A stretch of 64,000 nucleotides of DNA from Papaver somniferum. Lineage: Eukaryota; Streptophyta; Magnoliopsida; Ranunculales; Papaveraceae. A program made the position numbers and the translations under genes. The notes under the pieces were generated by a model. It was given only the letters and a program-made list of their open reading frames with translations. It searched no databases and was not told the origin of the DNA. How positions within the stretch are numbered: the first letter of the stretch is position 1; each line of letters begins with the position of its first letter. The stretch lies in contig NC_039361.1 of the NCBI RefSeq assembly GCF_003573695.1, forward strand, positions 41,439,673-41,503,672, in the 5' to 3' direction. Below are positions 31,476 through 43,660 of this stretch, one piece after another.

Positions 31476-32198
31476 TTAATTAGTTGGATTAACAACTAAA
31501 GGAGAGAAAGATTCATATTCTTGATCTTTTAACCATTGCTCATGGTGAATTAAACGAGATCGAAGTTCAGAAAAAGCAAGAGGAGTTTCTCGATTCTGAA
31601 TAGTAATGACAAAATGAGCAAACTCTCTTCCTAAACCAGATAATGTGTACATAACCAAATCTTCCTCAGACACTGGTTCTCCAATCTCATCTAATGAATC
31701 AGAAATTGATTTTATCTGTTTAAGAAAATCAAAAACAGTAGAGTTACCTCTCCGAATTGTGTGAAGCTGAGATATCAATTGAGATTTTCTTGCAAAGAAT
31801 TGATGAGTAAAAATTCTTGAAAGATGATCCCATTTTGATTTTGCGGTAATCTTGCCAAGCAATTCTGAAGCAAGAGAAGAAAAGACTGTAGCATTGATAC
31901 AAGAACTGACAAATTGATCCATCGAACTCCATTCAAGAAAATGCGGATTAAGTTTTTGAACATTGTTCTGCATCAAAAACTGAGGTGGTTGAGGAATAGA
32001 GCCATATACAAGTCCATACAAGTTGGTACTAATCAAGATTGATGATAGTTGATCCCTCCAGACTAGAAAATTAGATCCATCAAGTTTTGTTGAAACAAAA
32101 TTTGAGATGTTCTGAAATGGAAGTTGTGGATAACGAAAAAGAGATTGAAATTTTGGTGGTTGAGATGAATTTGACGGTGGTGGTGGTGGATTCATCAA
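31476..32198 (-). CDS. gag: Copia gag
   Basis: A 240-residue open frame starting MMNPPPPPSNSS. It contains the plant Copia gag core: KLDGSNFLVWRDQL, then KSKWDHLSRIF, QLHTIRRGNSTVFDFLKQIK, and VSEEDLVMYTLSGLG. A stop at 31476 separates it from the zinc knuckle frame, so it may be complete for the capsid part but disconnected from pol. Confidence 0.88.
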   Translation of the reverse strand: MMNPPPPPSNSSQPPKFQSLFRYPQLPFQNISNFVSTKLDGSNFLVWRDQLSSILISTNLYGLVYGSIPQPPQFLMQNNVQKLNPHFLEWSSMDQFVSSCINATVFSSLASELLGKITAKSKWDHLSRIFTHQFFARKSQLISQLHTIRRGNSTVFDFLKQIKSISDSLDEIGEPVSEEDLVMYTLSGLGREFAHFVITIQNRETPLAFSELRSRLIHHEQWLKDQEYESFSPLVVNPTN

Positions 32199-32418
32199 AG
32201 GTGAACCAGTAAGAGGTGGAAAACAGATGAATTGAGGTTAGTAAAAGAAATGTTGTTGTTGTTGTTGTTGTTTTTTTTTGTTGGATGTACAGCGGAAGAA
32301 GTAGAAGAATTGTTGGTGGTTCTAGGCATGATTGCTCAAGAACAAGATTGTAAGGATCGATTGAATCCGATTTTGGTGTTGGAAGTTGAAATTCCACTCT
32401 TAGTATCTGATACCATAT
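32199..32418 (-). promoter_or_regulatory. Copia leader and tRNA-iMet primer-binding site
   Basis: Directly after the 5' LTR on the minus strand is atATGGTATCAGATAC. TGGTATCAGA matches the 3' end complement of initiator tRNA-Met, the usual Copia primer. The rest is a short leader with AAC/GTT repeats (32250-32280). Confidence 0.85.
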
Positions 32419-32636
32419 TGGGATAATATTAGGTTGTATAATTTGTGTTAAGAGATTACAGAAAGAAGAAGAGATACTTTAAAGTATCAATACAGACAGA
32501 GCAACAGAAAAGGTAAAGTGACAGTTACACACATCTGTCATAATACACATGTCAGAAGATTATTGGATGATACAGCTGTATAGAAGATGAGGTGTCATGT
32601 GACAGTTGTAGGTGGAGAAGTTGATGTGGTCTGACA
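32419..32636 (-). repeat. 5' LTR of the Copia element
   Basis: 218 bp, TGTCAGACC to ATCCCA on the minus strand; its partner is 18362-18582. It is followed on the plus strand by the tatac duplication at 32637-32641. Confidence 0.9.
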
Positions 32637-32641
32637 TATAC

Positions 32642-32970
32642 TTTTCCTTATCAAATGAAATAAGAATAAATCCCCCCAAAAAAAAAAATGAAGTTGAAAT
32701 ACCAAATGCACATACTTTCTCCTTCAATGCATTGTCACTTGCACCAGCAGCAACAACGGACGTTGTGGGTACCATAATGGTTCTTGAAGCCGCAATTTGA
32801 CCAGTACGAGATCCTTCCAAAGAATGATGGGATTCTTGAGCTTCATCTTGTTCTGTTATTCTTCGGAAAAATTCCTCTTGGATATATGTTCCTCATGCGA
32901 CCACTGGTCTAGTTTCTGCAACTTTTCTTACAACTGATAATTCCCGTTCACCCTGTGATATAGTGCTTCC
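32642..32970 (-). pseudogene. Possible host exon remnant right of the Copia insertion
   Basis: On the minus strand the reading is SQGERELSVVRKVAETRPVV, a stop, GTYIQEEFFRRITEQDEAQE, then GSRTGQIAASRTIMVPTTSV and ASDNALKEK. It ends at AAAGTATGT, a good splice donor (~32720). The protein family was not recognised. The Copia insertion may lie in the intron that follows, with the next exon near 18175. Confidence 0.3.
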
Positions 32971-33119
32971 GAACTAGCAGAGAAACAACAAAAAATGATG
33001 AGAGTTCTGGGGCGCATAATTGATTATTCAGGCAAGTCAAAACGGTCAAGACGCCATTTGAATAGGCGTCTAGGTTTTACATCAAACTAGCAGCAGCTGA
33101 ACAGTTCTTCACTTCATTT

Positions 33120-33702
33120 TCTTCTTCTTTCTTCTTCATTCTCAAACGATTTTTTTTTCGCATGGCTTGATTGACGGGGTTACAATACGTTTTTCATCTG
33201 GAGACTAAAAGGGTATAAACTTTTGTTACTGTTTGTGATTCTACTGGTGGCATTTTCGTCGATTTTCATCGACAAACAAACTCTAAGGTATGTATGTGAA
33301 GAGCTTTTGATTGATTTTTTTTGATTTTTTAATTCCGCTTTCGGTTTTTAATGAGTGGAATATGATGTTATATAGCGCTTTAAGGAATTGAAGATGTTAA
33401 TTGAGTTGAAACATTGTAATATGAATTTAGGGTTCAATTAGGGCACAAATTTATTATGGAACTTGATTGATAATTATGATATGATTTACGAAATCTGTAA
33501 GATTTAATATGATTAATAGTTGTAATTTGATACATGTAAACATGATTCATTTGGGTATTTTTTATGTTTTTTTAATGAGTCTGAGGATTATTATTTTTCT
33601 TGTTTTGGTATTGCTTTAGCTAAAATTGATATTGTAATATGATTTAGTGTGGGAACTTTCATATGTTGATCGTGCATCCTTTAATGCTTGTTTGAATAGA
33701 AA
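33120..33702 (+). other. Probable upstream region of the PMD pseudogene
   Basis: CT-rich sequence (33110-33150) followed by AT-rich DNA that looks like a 5' UTR and intron. No open frame or repeat of note was seen. Confidence 0.35.
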
Positions 33703-35268
33703 ATGGAGGAAATTGATTTGAGTAAGTTTGAGACGTTATCTCAAAGAAACGGGACAATCAAGCATACATGTGATAGTTTGGGTTCACGAACGTTTAAATT
33801 TAGGAGCAGTTGATCAAGTGCGAATGATTTATACAACATAGTGGTTACAGAAAACCCTCAAGCAAAGGTGTTTCTTCAGACTTGTGGTTTTTCTTCGGTG
33901 TTTCAATTTAATTTCAAGTATGCGGATCAAGGATTAACTGAAGCTATATGTGAGAGGTGGTGGAAGAAGACAAAAACTTTTCATTTTCGTGAGTTTGAGA
34001 TAGGTTTGACCCCTTTGAATGTCTTTCGATTGACGAGTATTCCAATTGGAGGAGATAAGAGAACCACAACTTCCCACTGACAGACTCACGGCTAAAGACT
34101 ATGAAGCTATGGATGATAAATATTTTCAGGGTATATTAGATAATTTGGAATATAGAAAAGCAAATGACTTGAAACCTGGAATTTATGAATCAAAGTCAAG
34201 TACCGTACCTATCTCTCACTTGGTTAATTACATAAAAAGTAGGCAATCGACGAAAAACAACCCAATTGAGAACAAAATGATTGCCGAGGAATTAACTAGA
34301 ATGTTCTTATACTTTGATGTATCGGTTCTTTTTTGTTTGCAGACCTAAGTGGAATAGTTGATAAACGTTGGTGTCTAGTATTGGATAATTTGAATGAGGT
34401 TGGGACTTATGATTGGGGTACTCCTACTTTGGGCAATTTGTACAAATGTCTGGATGCTTAGAGTTCATGCGTGCATAAAGATATGGGTGGGATGTGGATG
34501 ATTTTAGAATTCTGGTATTATTTTTATGTTCGTAATTATCAGCCAGTATTGAAGGAGAACTTAAGGAATGACGCTCTAGATTGTCATCCTGCTAGTCTAT
34601 TTCATGAGACGAACATTCAGGACAGAGGGCAGAGAGATCTTCACAAGCATTTAGTCAGTGATGCTCGAAGTCAGATTGACATGAGAATGGGTGGTATGGT
34701 AATTTGGGGCCCATGGTTTACGAATAGTGAACGCAGACAGTCGGAAGAGTTTGAATCCGCGCTTGAGTTGTCTAAAAGGCAAAGGATATATGCAGTTAAA
34801 GGAACAATAGTTTCTGCTTACCTGGCTAGGAGATGTATGCGGTAGGTAGTTGGGAAAATAGTAATCCCATGCAACCCTCCGGGGTTGGATTAAGTATATG
34901 ATGATAGGACTTTGCCTCAACGGCGTGATCACTATTATGTTGTCCCTGAAGAGTTGTATACCCGATTCTGACAGAGTAAAAGTGTCGGGGCTTTGAAGAC
35001 AGAAACAACAAATGAAAATACCCATGATGAGCTTGGTGTGGGCAACATTGGTGTTGCTGGAAGTTTGCTGCCTCAATACCCACCTCCTAGCATGGCAGCA
35101 CGATCATGCACATATGGCCCAGTCGGAAAGCCCATAACACAACTGCCCCCAATACGATGGGACGTGCCTTTTCGCAAAAATTCTTTTGAAGATCTAGTCA
35201 AAGTGCCAAGGCCATCAACAAATCCATATGATTTTTCTCAAATCAATGCCACAGTGGTCAGTAATTAA
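33703..35268 (+). pseudogene. Plant mobile domain (PMD) pseudogene
   Basis: Starts near ATGGAGGAAATTGATTTG. The PMD signature is spread over 33841-34080 (FLQTCGFSSVFQFNF, LTEAICERWWKKTKTFHFRE, FEIGLTPLNVFRLTSIPI) and then 34085-34348. Further pieces are WCLVLDNLNEVGTYDWGTPTLG (34368-34437), GGMWMILEFWYYFYVRNYQP (34485-34545) and a C-terminal part at 34993-35268. Stops near 33812, 34078, 34347, 34460, 34845 and 34970 disable it, although the 34347 break could be an intron. It is distinct in sequence from the PMD gene at 11.7 kb. Confidence 0.75.
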
Positions 35269-35606
35269 ACATATCACTACTTTAACACCATGAATTCTTT
35301 TCGTTCATCAATGAATTCTTTTCATTCTATTCAATCAATAAAATCTACAAAAATAATCGAGTTTGAGACGTTGTCCGTCACAATTTATGAAAAGAAAAAA
35401 ATACAACAGATAGTATATCTTGTGAGGTCGGCCTGACATGGATAAACCATTCCTAGCCATGAACGCCCACAATTTCCATATTCCTTTCCAGTGCACATCT
35501 TTTACTTACTTTTTCCCCCTCTCTTTTCAACTTTTACAGCACTATATCCATTGCTTGCAGCAGTTAGGATAACTACAACACGTACAAAGGAAACGCGACG
35601 GTGTGA

Positions 35607-37246
35607 TCAGTAATTGGAAACCTTCATAGATGTATGGTGGACACCAATGACAGCATCATCCGGGATGTATTTACCCCAGAACCAATGCTTCTTCCATATG
35701 TTATTCATTTCTTCAATTGGTACATTCTTTGTCTCAGGCAAGAAGAAGAAAATGAAGATAGTCATTATCAAGACGAAGCCGCCAAAGAAGAAGAATAGAC
35801 CAAACTTCATATGACAAAGCATGGAAAGGAATAACTGGGCAATGACAAAGGTACAGAACATGTTGACTGATACGTTGATAGCTTGTCCTGCTGATCTGAT
35901 CTCTAGAGGGAAGATTTCACTTGGGACTAACCAACCCAAGGGTCCCCATGACCATGCAAATGCCGCAACATAGGCACAGATTAAGAACAATACCAAATAT
36001 GAGCTCGACTTGGTCATGGATCCAACACCTTCTACTCCAAATTTCATGCCCAGAATGACTCCTACTAGGATCTGTATACACAAAACACACATTAGTATGT
36101 TTTTGTATAACACTTGTAACTTGAAAAGAAAAGCATGGACAAATTTTGCGTATATTTTACCTGGCAAATGAGCATCTGGATTCCACCTTCGAGGAACAAC
36201 ATTCTTCGTCCAACTCTGTCGACTGTGCTGATAGAAACAAAAGTGGCAAACATGTTGACGAGTCCACTGATAACAGCAGACATAAGAGATGCATCATCGC
36301 CGAAGCCAATAGTCTTAAAGAGGACTGGCGCGTAAAACATGATGACATTGATACCAGTGAACTGTTGGAAGAACGGAATCAAAATGGACATGGTAAGTTG
36401 AGGCCTGTATCTTGGTTGTAAAATGTTTCTCCAAGGATGTTCAATCTTCTTTGCTGATTCACTCGCCTCGATAAGGTCTTGAAATTCTTCTTCGACTTCT
36501 TCATTTCCACGGATTTTCTGCAACATTCTTTTGGCTTTCTCTTGATGACCTCTTTCGAGGAGTGAGTTTGGAGTGTCTGGAAGGAAAACGGCACCAACGG
36601 TCATTATGATTGCGGGTACAGCCGCTAGAGCCAAAGAAACTCTCCATCCATATCCACCCTTGATCTTGGCTGTGCCGTAGTTAACAAGATTCGCCACCAA
36701 TATTCCAATTGTGATGGCCAACTGAAATCCCATGTTGAGTGCACCTCTTAATTTTGCTGGTGCCATCTCCGACAGATAAACTGGTACGGACTGGTTGGCG
36801 TACCCTACACCTACACCGAGTAATATTCTTCCCAGAATGAGCATCGCGACATTCTCAGCTGCACCATTGAGGACCGAACCAATTAAAAATATTACTCCTC
36901 CTACAACCATTGAAACTTTTCTCCCGAAGATTCTTGTTGTTACAGAGGCACAAAATGAAGCAACTAAAGCTGCAATGTACAGAGAAGAAGTGAAGCTTGT
37001 TAACACCTGACTATCGAACTTGCAGTACTGGTTTGTCCTACCGGTATCATCTTGCATTTTTTTGTACACCGATGGAAAGAACTTCTTCAGAAACACATCC
37101 ATGGACGTTACTCCTCCAGAAATTCCCAAGTCATAACCGAAGATGAGACCACCAGTTGCAGCCACCAAGCAAGTCATGAGCACAAACATGGTGATCTTCC
37201 CGCCATAATCCTTCGTATCCGCTTGAATTGCCATACCTCCCGCCAT
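35607..37246 (-). CDS. STP: Hexose/H+ symporter, sugar transport protein (STP) family
   Basis: Plasma-membrane monosaccharide-proton symporter of the major facilitator superfamily with about 12 membrane helices. Exon 1 is 37246-36161, the intron 36160-36072 (GT-AG, 89 bp), and exon 2 36071-35607. The joined frame is 516 residues, normal for STPs. Family motifs are [18 protein letters not shown] near the N-terminus, [47 protein letters not shown] and [12 protein letters not shown]. The lid cysteine context (QYCKFDS) is present and exon 2 has a possible partner cysteine ([10 protein letters not shown]). No break was seen. The exact STP number cannot be set by eye. Confidence 0.93.
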
Positions 37247-37339
37247 TTTACCACAATTCTAAAAAGAACTTAGAAGTGCCGGGAAATTTGCTCCTTATAC
37301 ACACACCAGCACTTCAACAGTACTAATGAGACACCACCC

Positions 37340-37353
37340 TTGATATATAAGAC
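37340..37353 (-). promoter_or_regulatory. Probable TATA box of the STP gene
   Basis: The minus strand reads TCTTATATATCAAGG about 95 bases upstream of the start codon, followed by a short leader. Position and sequence fit a plant TATA box; there is no independent support. Confidence 0.45.
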
Positions 37354-38234
37354 CAAGATCAATGAATTTTTTTAATAATTTCTTACCTTTTCTGTTAACC
37401 TCAAATTTCTTTAAATTTTTTTACTTTGTTCTTCCTCTGATTAACAGTGAGGGGTAAAAATGCATGTGGTTTCAACGCAATCATATCGTTGTTTATATAC
37501 GATGAATTTTTAAGTTAAAAATAGGGCGAAGACCCTGGTTTTTCCCCAGCATGCTTGGATCAATACCACTTTTCATGCACTGCAAACTATTTTTGGAGCC
37601 TTTTGAATCTCTCCATTTGATCTGACATCAGTTTTTAGCTGTTGGATTATGTGGATAAACAAGATCTCTTTTTATCCAACAGCTGTAGATTACTTTAAGT
37701 GGTATGGTAATAACTAATTACAACTTGGAAGTATTTTGTTTGGCTCAGCTTTGTTGTAGGTAAAACAAAAATAGATTGGTGCAGTTGCAGTATAATGTGG
37801 TAGACATATTCAACTCATTTTGATCTGTTCGAATGGCTTATCACCCTGTTAGGCGATAAGTTGAATGAGCTTGTTATTTATTTACTGGCAAAATCGAGCT
37901 TTCTACATAAAAGTGGAAGGTTTTATTTACTGTCAACTTTGTATTAAATTTACACCATGCTTACACTTGTTTGACCAGAGCAAGCATTCGAGCACAATTT
38001 TCTGCTAAAATAAAATGCGAACATACTTCTTTGAATCAGCAAAGACTTACATTTTACTCGATCAAGAAAAGGACTAATCTTTCCTTTCTTTTCAAGTACA
38101 CATTTTTCTCTCAAACAGCCTGTTGGTACATTTGAACTTGAGAAGTGCCACATTCTTATGGACGCGTTTGGTGAAATATTTATGCCATTAACAACTCAAA
38201 TACTAATGTCACACACCTGATTTTTTGCATATTT
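37354..38234. other. Intergenic region upstream of STP
   Basis: AT-rich DNA of about 0.9 kb. Palindromic ctgttggat/atccaacag words near 37640-37680 could form a hairpin. Otherwise nothing was recognised. Confidence 0.4.
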
Positions 38235-38930
38235 GTCACACATTTTCCAAAAGTTAAGGGACGAAACACATTAGTGTCTCTCATCAAAGTCTCATGCAAT
38301 TTTCAAATAAAAGAGTTTTTTTTTTCATGTTTCTATCTTTTCCTGCTCTTTTTACGTTCATGGTCACAAGGCCTCTTCCCCTAAATCGTTATTTTTAGAA
38401 AATTTTAGAGCTATGTAAATGAAACGGAAAATTGATCATTTGTCCAAATATTTTTAAAACATGGTTCAAATAGACGAGTAAAAATTATTATGGGTGAAAT
38501 GGACACCAAAAAAATAGCAAGGATGAAACTGGATTCATCCTGACTTAAACTTAAAAAATAGCAAGGATGAAACTGGATGCATCCTGATGTAAATTAAAAA
38601 TAAGAAAAAATATTTGAAAATGGGTAAGATGAAACTGTTTACATCCTGACTATTTTTACATTTTTGTCCATTTAAACAATATCAAAATCTAAATGTCCTT
38701 TTCACCTAGGAATTATTGATTTTGGTCTTTTTTACCAATTTTGTGTAAACGAAACTCGAGAGGATGTATCCTTTTTATGTATTTATATTCCTAATATTGT
38801 TTGACATGTATAATGTTCAAGTCTGGTTTGGGCTGAGATGGTGGGGTAAGCTGATAAAAATTATGATTAAATTGTGGGAAGGAATAGCAAGAAATAGAAC
38901 TACATGTTTAGAATCAAGTATGACATTCAA
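38235..38930 (+). repeat. Dispersed unnamed repeat, copy A (interrupted)
   Basis: Shares with 44555-44885 and 49335-49660 a chain of words in the same order: acattagtgtctctcat, catgcaatttt, gttcatggtcacaa, cttcccctaaatcg, gaaactcg, catgtataatgtt, gatggtgggg, then agaactacatgttt. A ~300 bp A/T-rich block with a minisatellite (38500-38650) splits this copy. No coding function was seen. Confidence 0.65.
38500..38650 (+). repeat. Minisatellite with ggatgaaactgga/catcctg units
   Basis: Three degenerate copies of a ~55-60 bp unit, agcaaggatgaaactggat then gcatcctgac. Each can fold by ggatg/catcc pairing. It sits within dispersed repeat copy A. Confidence 0.6.
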
Positions 38931-39822
38931 GAATTCGTTTCGAAATCAAATCTCACACTTCCGCAATTTAAAGATAAGAGAATTTGAGGAGGTTTAATTG
39001 TATATGGTTTTGTACGAGGGTCTGCTTCTTACTCTCTCTTTTTTTTCTTTTTGTAAAGTCTTTAATATTTCATTTGTACATTTTTACGAGAGGAGAGTCT
39101 TTTTATTTTGACCAGCACATCTTCATTTTTTTTACTTTTTGTTTTTGCCTTCTTCTTCCAATCGGTAAATAATTATGGCGAGTTTCGAATTCAGGTCACT
39201 ATTATCATCATCGAATGACCTTACCACATCTTAGATCTTTGAAACTAGAACTTTAAGAAAGTTTAATGATAATCCATATTCTTCGACGATAAATCCCAAA
39301 AAGATTATCTTAAAATTAAGCTAGCGTTTGCTGAAATACTGAAATGTGATGCCATTTACAACTCAAATATTAATGTCACACACCTGAATTTTTCCTTCCA
39401 TTCATGAGCCAGATCGATCAACACACTTGCATAATTATCACACATTTTCCCCAATAATAACCTATGATCCAAAATGGAGAAAGCATTTTTAAATTTTTTT
39501 ACCGAACACAATTGCTATTAGAAACCCGTAAAAAAAATTGTTAAATTAGTTTCCATTGAGGAATTTTGTTTTCCAAATGAGGCTTCACAAACACCCAAAC
39601 ATCAATATTTGGCTTACGATTTACAATTTAAGGAGCTCAAAAAAAAAAGAGAGCGGAGTCGTAGCTCTAGGCATAGACGGCTTAGCAAATCGAACATCGG
39701 ACGACAGCTCAAAAAGAGGTCTATCAAAAACAATCTGGGATCACAAAATACCCCCGTGTATAAGCCCTATTGTAATGTCGGATTCTCTGGGTAATACATA
39801 CCCCAGTGTACATCCGCCTTAA
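38931..39822. other. Intergenic region
   Basis: About 0.9 kb AT-rich DNA. Around 39350-39450 there are words repeated from 38180-38260 (actcaaat.ttaatgtcacacacctga). No credible gene was seen. Confidence 0.4.
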
Positions 39823-41115
39823 CCTTCTAGAATACAAAGCATAGTTTGGACAACTTAGCCTAGATAAAGAGCGGTCAGGATGCATTCTGGGGAAAGTTAA
39901 ATCCATGGTTGTGGTTTGCTCTAATTAAAATTAATCATTATGAGTGCTTTATTAATTAGTGTCTCATTAATCTCTCATAATGAATAATTTATTAAATTTC
40001 ATCATTAAATATCCTCTTAATTAATTTAATAAATATGTATTTTTACATTACTAAATAATTTAAAAGAAAATTACTATATCAATAGAAATTAGTGGTTAGT
40101 AGTGGAAGAAGTAGTGGCTGGTAGAAGTGGTGGTGGTGGAGGCGATAATATCAGTGGTGGTGGAAAAAAAATGCCAATGGGTGGTTTTATGATGGTGATG
40201 TTGGTGAATAGTCGTGGACAATATTAGTTTTTGTATATTTACAACACAAGCAACATTATATCGTGAAAGATGTAGTTGGCCATCACGATTGACAAAAACA
40301 AATATCATATATTTAGGATGATACCATCCCATTTAAAAAAGATGATCATAACCGCCGGATCACCTAAACGTTACCCTTGCTGCCTTTAGCACCCGGTTGT
40401 ATAAATCATGGTTCTAACCATTAAAATAAAATTAATTGCAATACAACAGAATATATAACAATAAAAAATACAATGAAATAAATTAATTAACGATCTAAGT
40501 TTGTTCAACCGTAATTTTACTCATGATGTTTGTGATTTAAAAATTAGAAGTACGATAAACGCCCAACGGGAGGTAGGCGGCGGTTGTGATGGAGAAATAA
40601 ACGGTATTATATATGGTATTGTAATGGTGGCGATGGTTGGTGAGTAACAATAGGCTATGTTAATTTTATATCAAATAGGTAACATTATAAATTAGAAGTT
40701 GGTTGATCGTCTTATTAATAAAATAAAATAAACTCGGTTAAAATACTTGAAAGATCAAAGAAAAAAAACACAAAATGTCACGTTATATAATTACTACAAA
40801 CAAACGGACACAAGTCAAAATCAATACAAAAAAATTTACTTATTATCGAGATGTGTCGTTACGGTAAGGGTTGTACCTTAGCTATGTATACTTTTCTGCC
40901 TATTTCTTTGTACTGTATTATAAAATGAAGCTTTGCTAAGTTAGGAAAGCTAAAGACCGATTATGATTTTTCCTCCCAATGGGTAAATTCATGGTTTCGT
41001 TCGATCCCATGAATACACACTTTAATTGAGAAAAATTCATTACATATTCTCTTATTCCCATCTCAAAATCTAAATAAAAATGGAAAAGTTTGATCAATTG
41101 GAAATTACAAACCTA
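39823..41115 (+). repeat. 1.29 kb tandem repeat, unit 1 (Helitron-like)
   Basis: Repeats at 41116-42415 with a period of 1293 bp and high identity. Its probable Helitron-like body runs from tctggggaaagttaaatcc (39886) to a degenerate terminal hairpin, tgtcgttacggtaaggg, and TTAG at 40881. A GGT-rich block is at 40100-40160. The last ~230 bp are flank duplicated with it. The small minus-strand frame at 40096-40332 is not a gene. Confidence 0.65.
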
Positions 41116-42415
41116 CCTTCCAGAATACAAAGCATAGTTTGGACAAATTAACCTAGATAAAGAGCGGCCATGATGCATTCTGGGGAAAGTTAAATCCATG
41201 GTTGTGGTTTACTCTAATTAAAATTAATCATTATGAGTGATTTATTAATTAGTGTCTCATTAATCTCTCATAATGAATAATTTATTAAATTTCATCATAA
41301 AATATCCTCTTAATTAATCTAATAAATATCTATTTTTACATTACTAAATAATTTTAAAAAAAGTTACTAAATCAATAGAAATTAGTGGTTAACAGTGGAA
41401 GAAGTAGTGGCTGGTATAAGTGGTGGTGGTGGAGGCGATAATATTAGTGGTAGTGGAAAAAATAATGCCAATGGGTGGTTTTATGATGGTGATGTTGGTG
41501 AATAGTCGTGGAAAATATTAGTTTTTGTATATTTACAACACACGCAACATTATATCGTGAAAGATGTAGTTGGTCATTACGATTGACAAAAACAAATATC
41601 ATGTATTTAGGATGATACCATACCATTTAAAAAAAATGATCACAACCGCCGGATCACCTAAACGTTACCCTTGCTACCTTTAGCACCCAGTTGTATAAAT
41701 CATGGTTCTAACGGTTAAAATAAAATTAATTGCAATACAAAAAAGTATATAACAAATAAAAAATATAATGGAATAAATCAATTAACGATTTAAGTTTGTT
41801 CAACCGTATTTTTACTCATGATGTTTGTGATTTAAAAATTAGAAGTACGACAAACGGCCAACGGGAAGTAGGCGGCGGTTGAGGTGGAGAAATAAATGAT
41901 ATTATATATGGTATTGTAATGGTGGCGACGGTTGGTGAGTAGCAATAGGCTATGTTAATTTTGTATCGCTAAAAAATAGGTAACATTATAAATTAGAAGT
42001 TGGTTGATCGTCTTATTAATAAAATAAAATAAACTCGGTTAAAATACCTGAAAGATCAAAGAAAAAAGACACAAAATGTCAGGTTATATAATTACTACAA
42101 ACAAACGGGCACAAGTCAAAATAAATACAATTTTTTTACTTATTATCGAGATGTGTCGTTACGGTAAGGGTTGTACCCTAGCTATGTATACTTTTCTGCC
42201 TATTTCTTTGTACTGTATTATAAAATGAAGCTTTTCTAAGTTAGGAAAGATAAAGACTGGTTCTGATTTTTCCTCCCAATTGGTAAATTCATGGTTTCGT
42301 TCGATCCCATGAATACACTTTAATTGAGAAAAATTCATTACATATTCTCTTATTCCCATCTCAAAGTCTATATCAAAATGGAAAAATTTGATCAACTGGA
42401 AATTACAAACCTAAA
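41116..42415 (+). repeat. 1.29 kb tandem repeat, unit 2 (Helitron-like)
   Basis: Second copy of the unit. Here the putative Helitron end keeps CTAG (42178-42181) after tgtcgttacggtaagggttg, which resembles the clear Helitron terminus at 11611-11642. After ~42415 the sequence is unlike unit 1. Confidence 0.65.
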
Positions 42416-43150
42416 TTCCCATAAAACTGAATAATTGATTCTCTCTCTCATATTCGGTATGATGAGTGAGTTTGAAAACTCTAATTCCTTACTTTGGAGC
42501 AAACGAAAATCAGAAATGAAGTTGAGAAGGGAGATAGATTGCAGAAAGGAAAAAAAATCCAAGAGTATAGTTCTGCTCAATCTTCTTTCAATTTTCTCCA
42601 TCTTCGTCCACCAAAACGTACATCTATGACCAGTCAAACTACTCTGAGCTAATAACATTTGAGAAAATATTTTCCTTTTTACACTGTTTCATGTATGAAT
42701 GTTTGGGGTTTATATCATTTTCTTGAATATCATTTTCTTGAATATCATTTGTTGTATATTTAGCTGAAGTATACATTTTCAAATATAGCCTTATTGATTA
42801 CAATAACCTCATGGTTAAATATAGGGGTGCATGTATTTTGTGATTAAAGTTTGGCTATCACAGGTCGCTGGGGTTTCAATATATTCACAACTTTTTGGTT
42901 TAGAAAGGTGATTTTTTCAATAACCAATTTTTCGTTTCTATTTGTTTAGATATTAGTGGAAATAGAATTTTGATTTCATCTTGATAGATAAACTTACACA
43001 AAAACTTATAAGATTATTCAGATTACATGTTATAATTTGACGATAAATTGGTATATGCGAAATGATCTTACATGTATAAAAAAGCTCCTGTTCTTCGGGC
43101 TTCTGTTTCAAAGTCCAGAATAATTTGACTAGAAGCTATTTTCAGTAAAT
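42416..43150. other. Intergenic region
   Basis: About 0.7 kb of AT-rich sequence with a short tandem repeat of ttttcttgaatatca near 42717-42750. No gene was seen. Confidence 0.4.
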
Positions 43151-43179
43151 AACCTGACATGATTATACGTAATTTATAT

Positions 43180-43660
43180 AACATCCATGCCATTATGGAT
43201 TCATTCTTGGAAAAGCTAAATCTACGGTTGTAAAATGATCAATTTAATTAACTTTCAATAATAAATGTTCTATTGATATTTCATAATAAATATTTTTTTA
43301 ATTAATCAAATAAATATATTTCTATTAATACAATACATAATAAATTTATTTTATATTAAATCAGTAGGCATTAATGGTAGTTGTGATGGTGAGAAACGCT
43401 GGTGGATCGGCGCCGAGGATAATGGTGGTGGGTTTTGGTGAGAATGGTGGAGTGACGACGTTAATGGTGGTGGTGGTAGTGGGATGAAAAAGGTGTCCAA
43501 AGGTTATTTAGTTGTCCTTATTAAAAAATATTATTTGATATTAGATTTTTAGGAAAAATCCATTGAGAGAGTTTCTTTTCAATTTAATAAAAAAATAATT
43601 ACACAACAGGCAAGCGAGCAACAAGCTGCGCCGCGAGCTCTTATTAGTTTTTAAGTTTGT
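43180..43660 (+). repeat. Diverged third relative of the Helitron-like unit
   Basis: Same order of parts as the 1.29 kb units: ttcttggaaaagctaaatctacggttg, then AT-rich DNA with attaat words, then a GGT-rich block (43380-43480). It ends with GC-rich caagctgcgccgcgagctc and ttattagt. The order matches, although base identity is low. Another start-like piece, ctagggagaagataaatcat, is at 43709. Confidence 0.4.

Larger units (their letters stand above)
18362..32636 (-). mobile_element. Ty1/Copia LTR retrotransposon (interrupted by element 2)
   Basis: Bounded by 5 bp duplications tatac at 18357-18361 and 32637-32641, with LTRs at 18362-18582 and 32419-32636 that differ by roughly 9% by eye, so it is old. 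On the minus strand the order is gag, zinc knuckle, protease, integrase, RT, RNase H, which is Copia order. Element 2 (20635-29905) lies within the integrase-RT linker region. Removing it and one GTGTG copy leaves about 5 kb, a normal Copia size. Stops, frameshifts and a changed RT active site show it is dead. Confidence 0.93.

Noticed and set aside
36135..36421. Plus-strand frames across the STP gene
   Set aside because: Antisense shadows of a strongly supported transporter exon.
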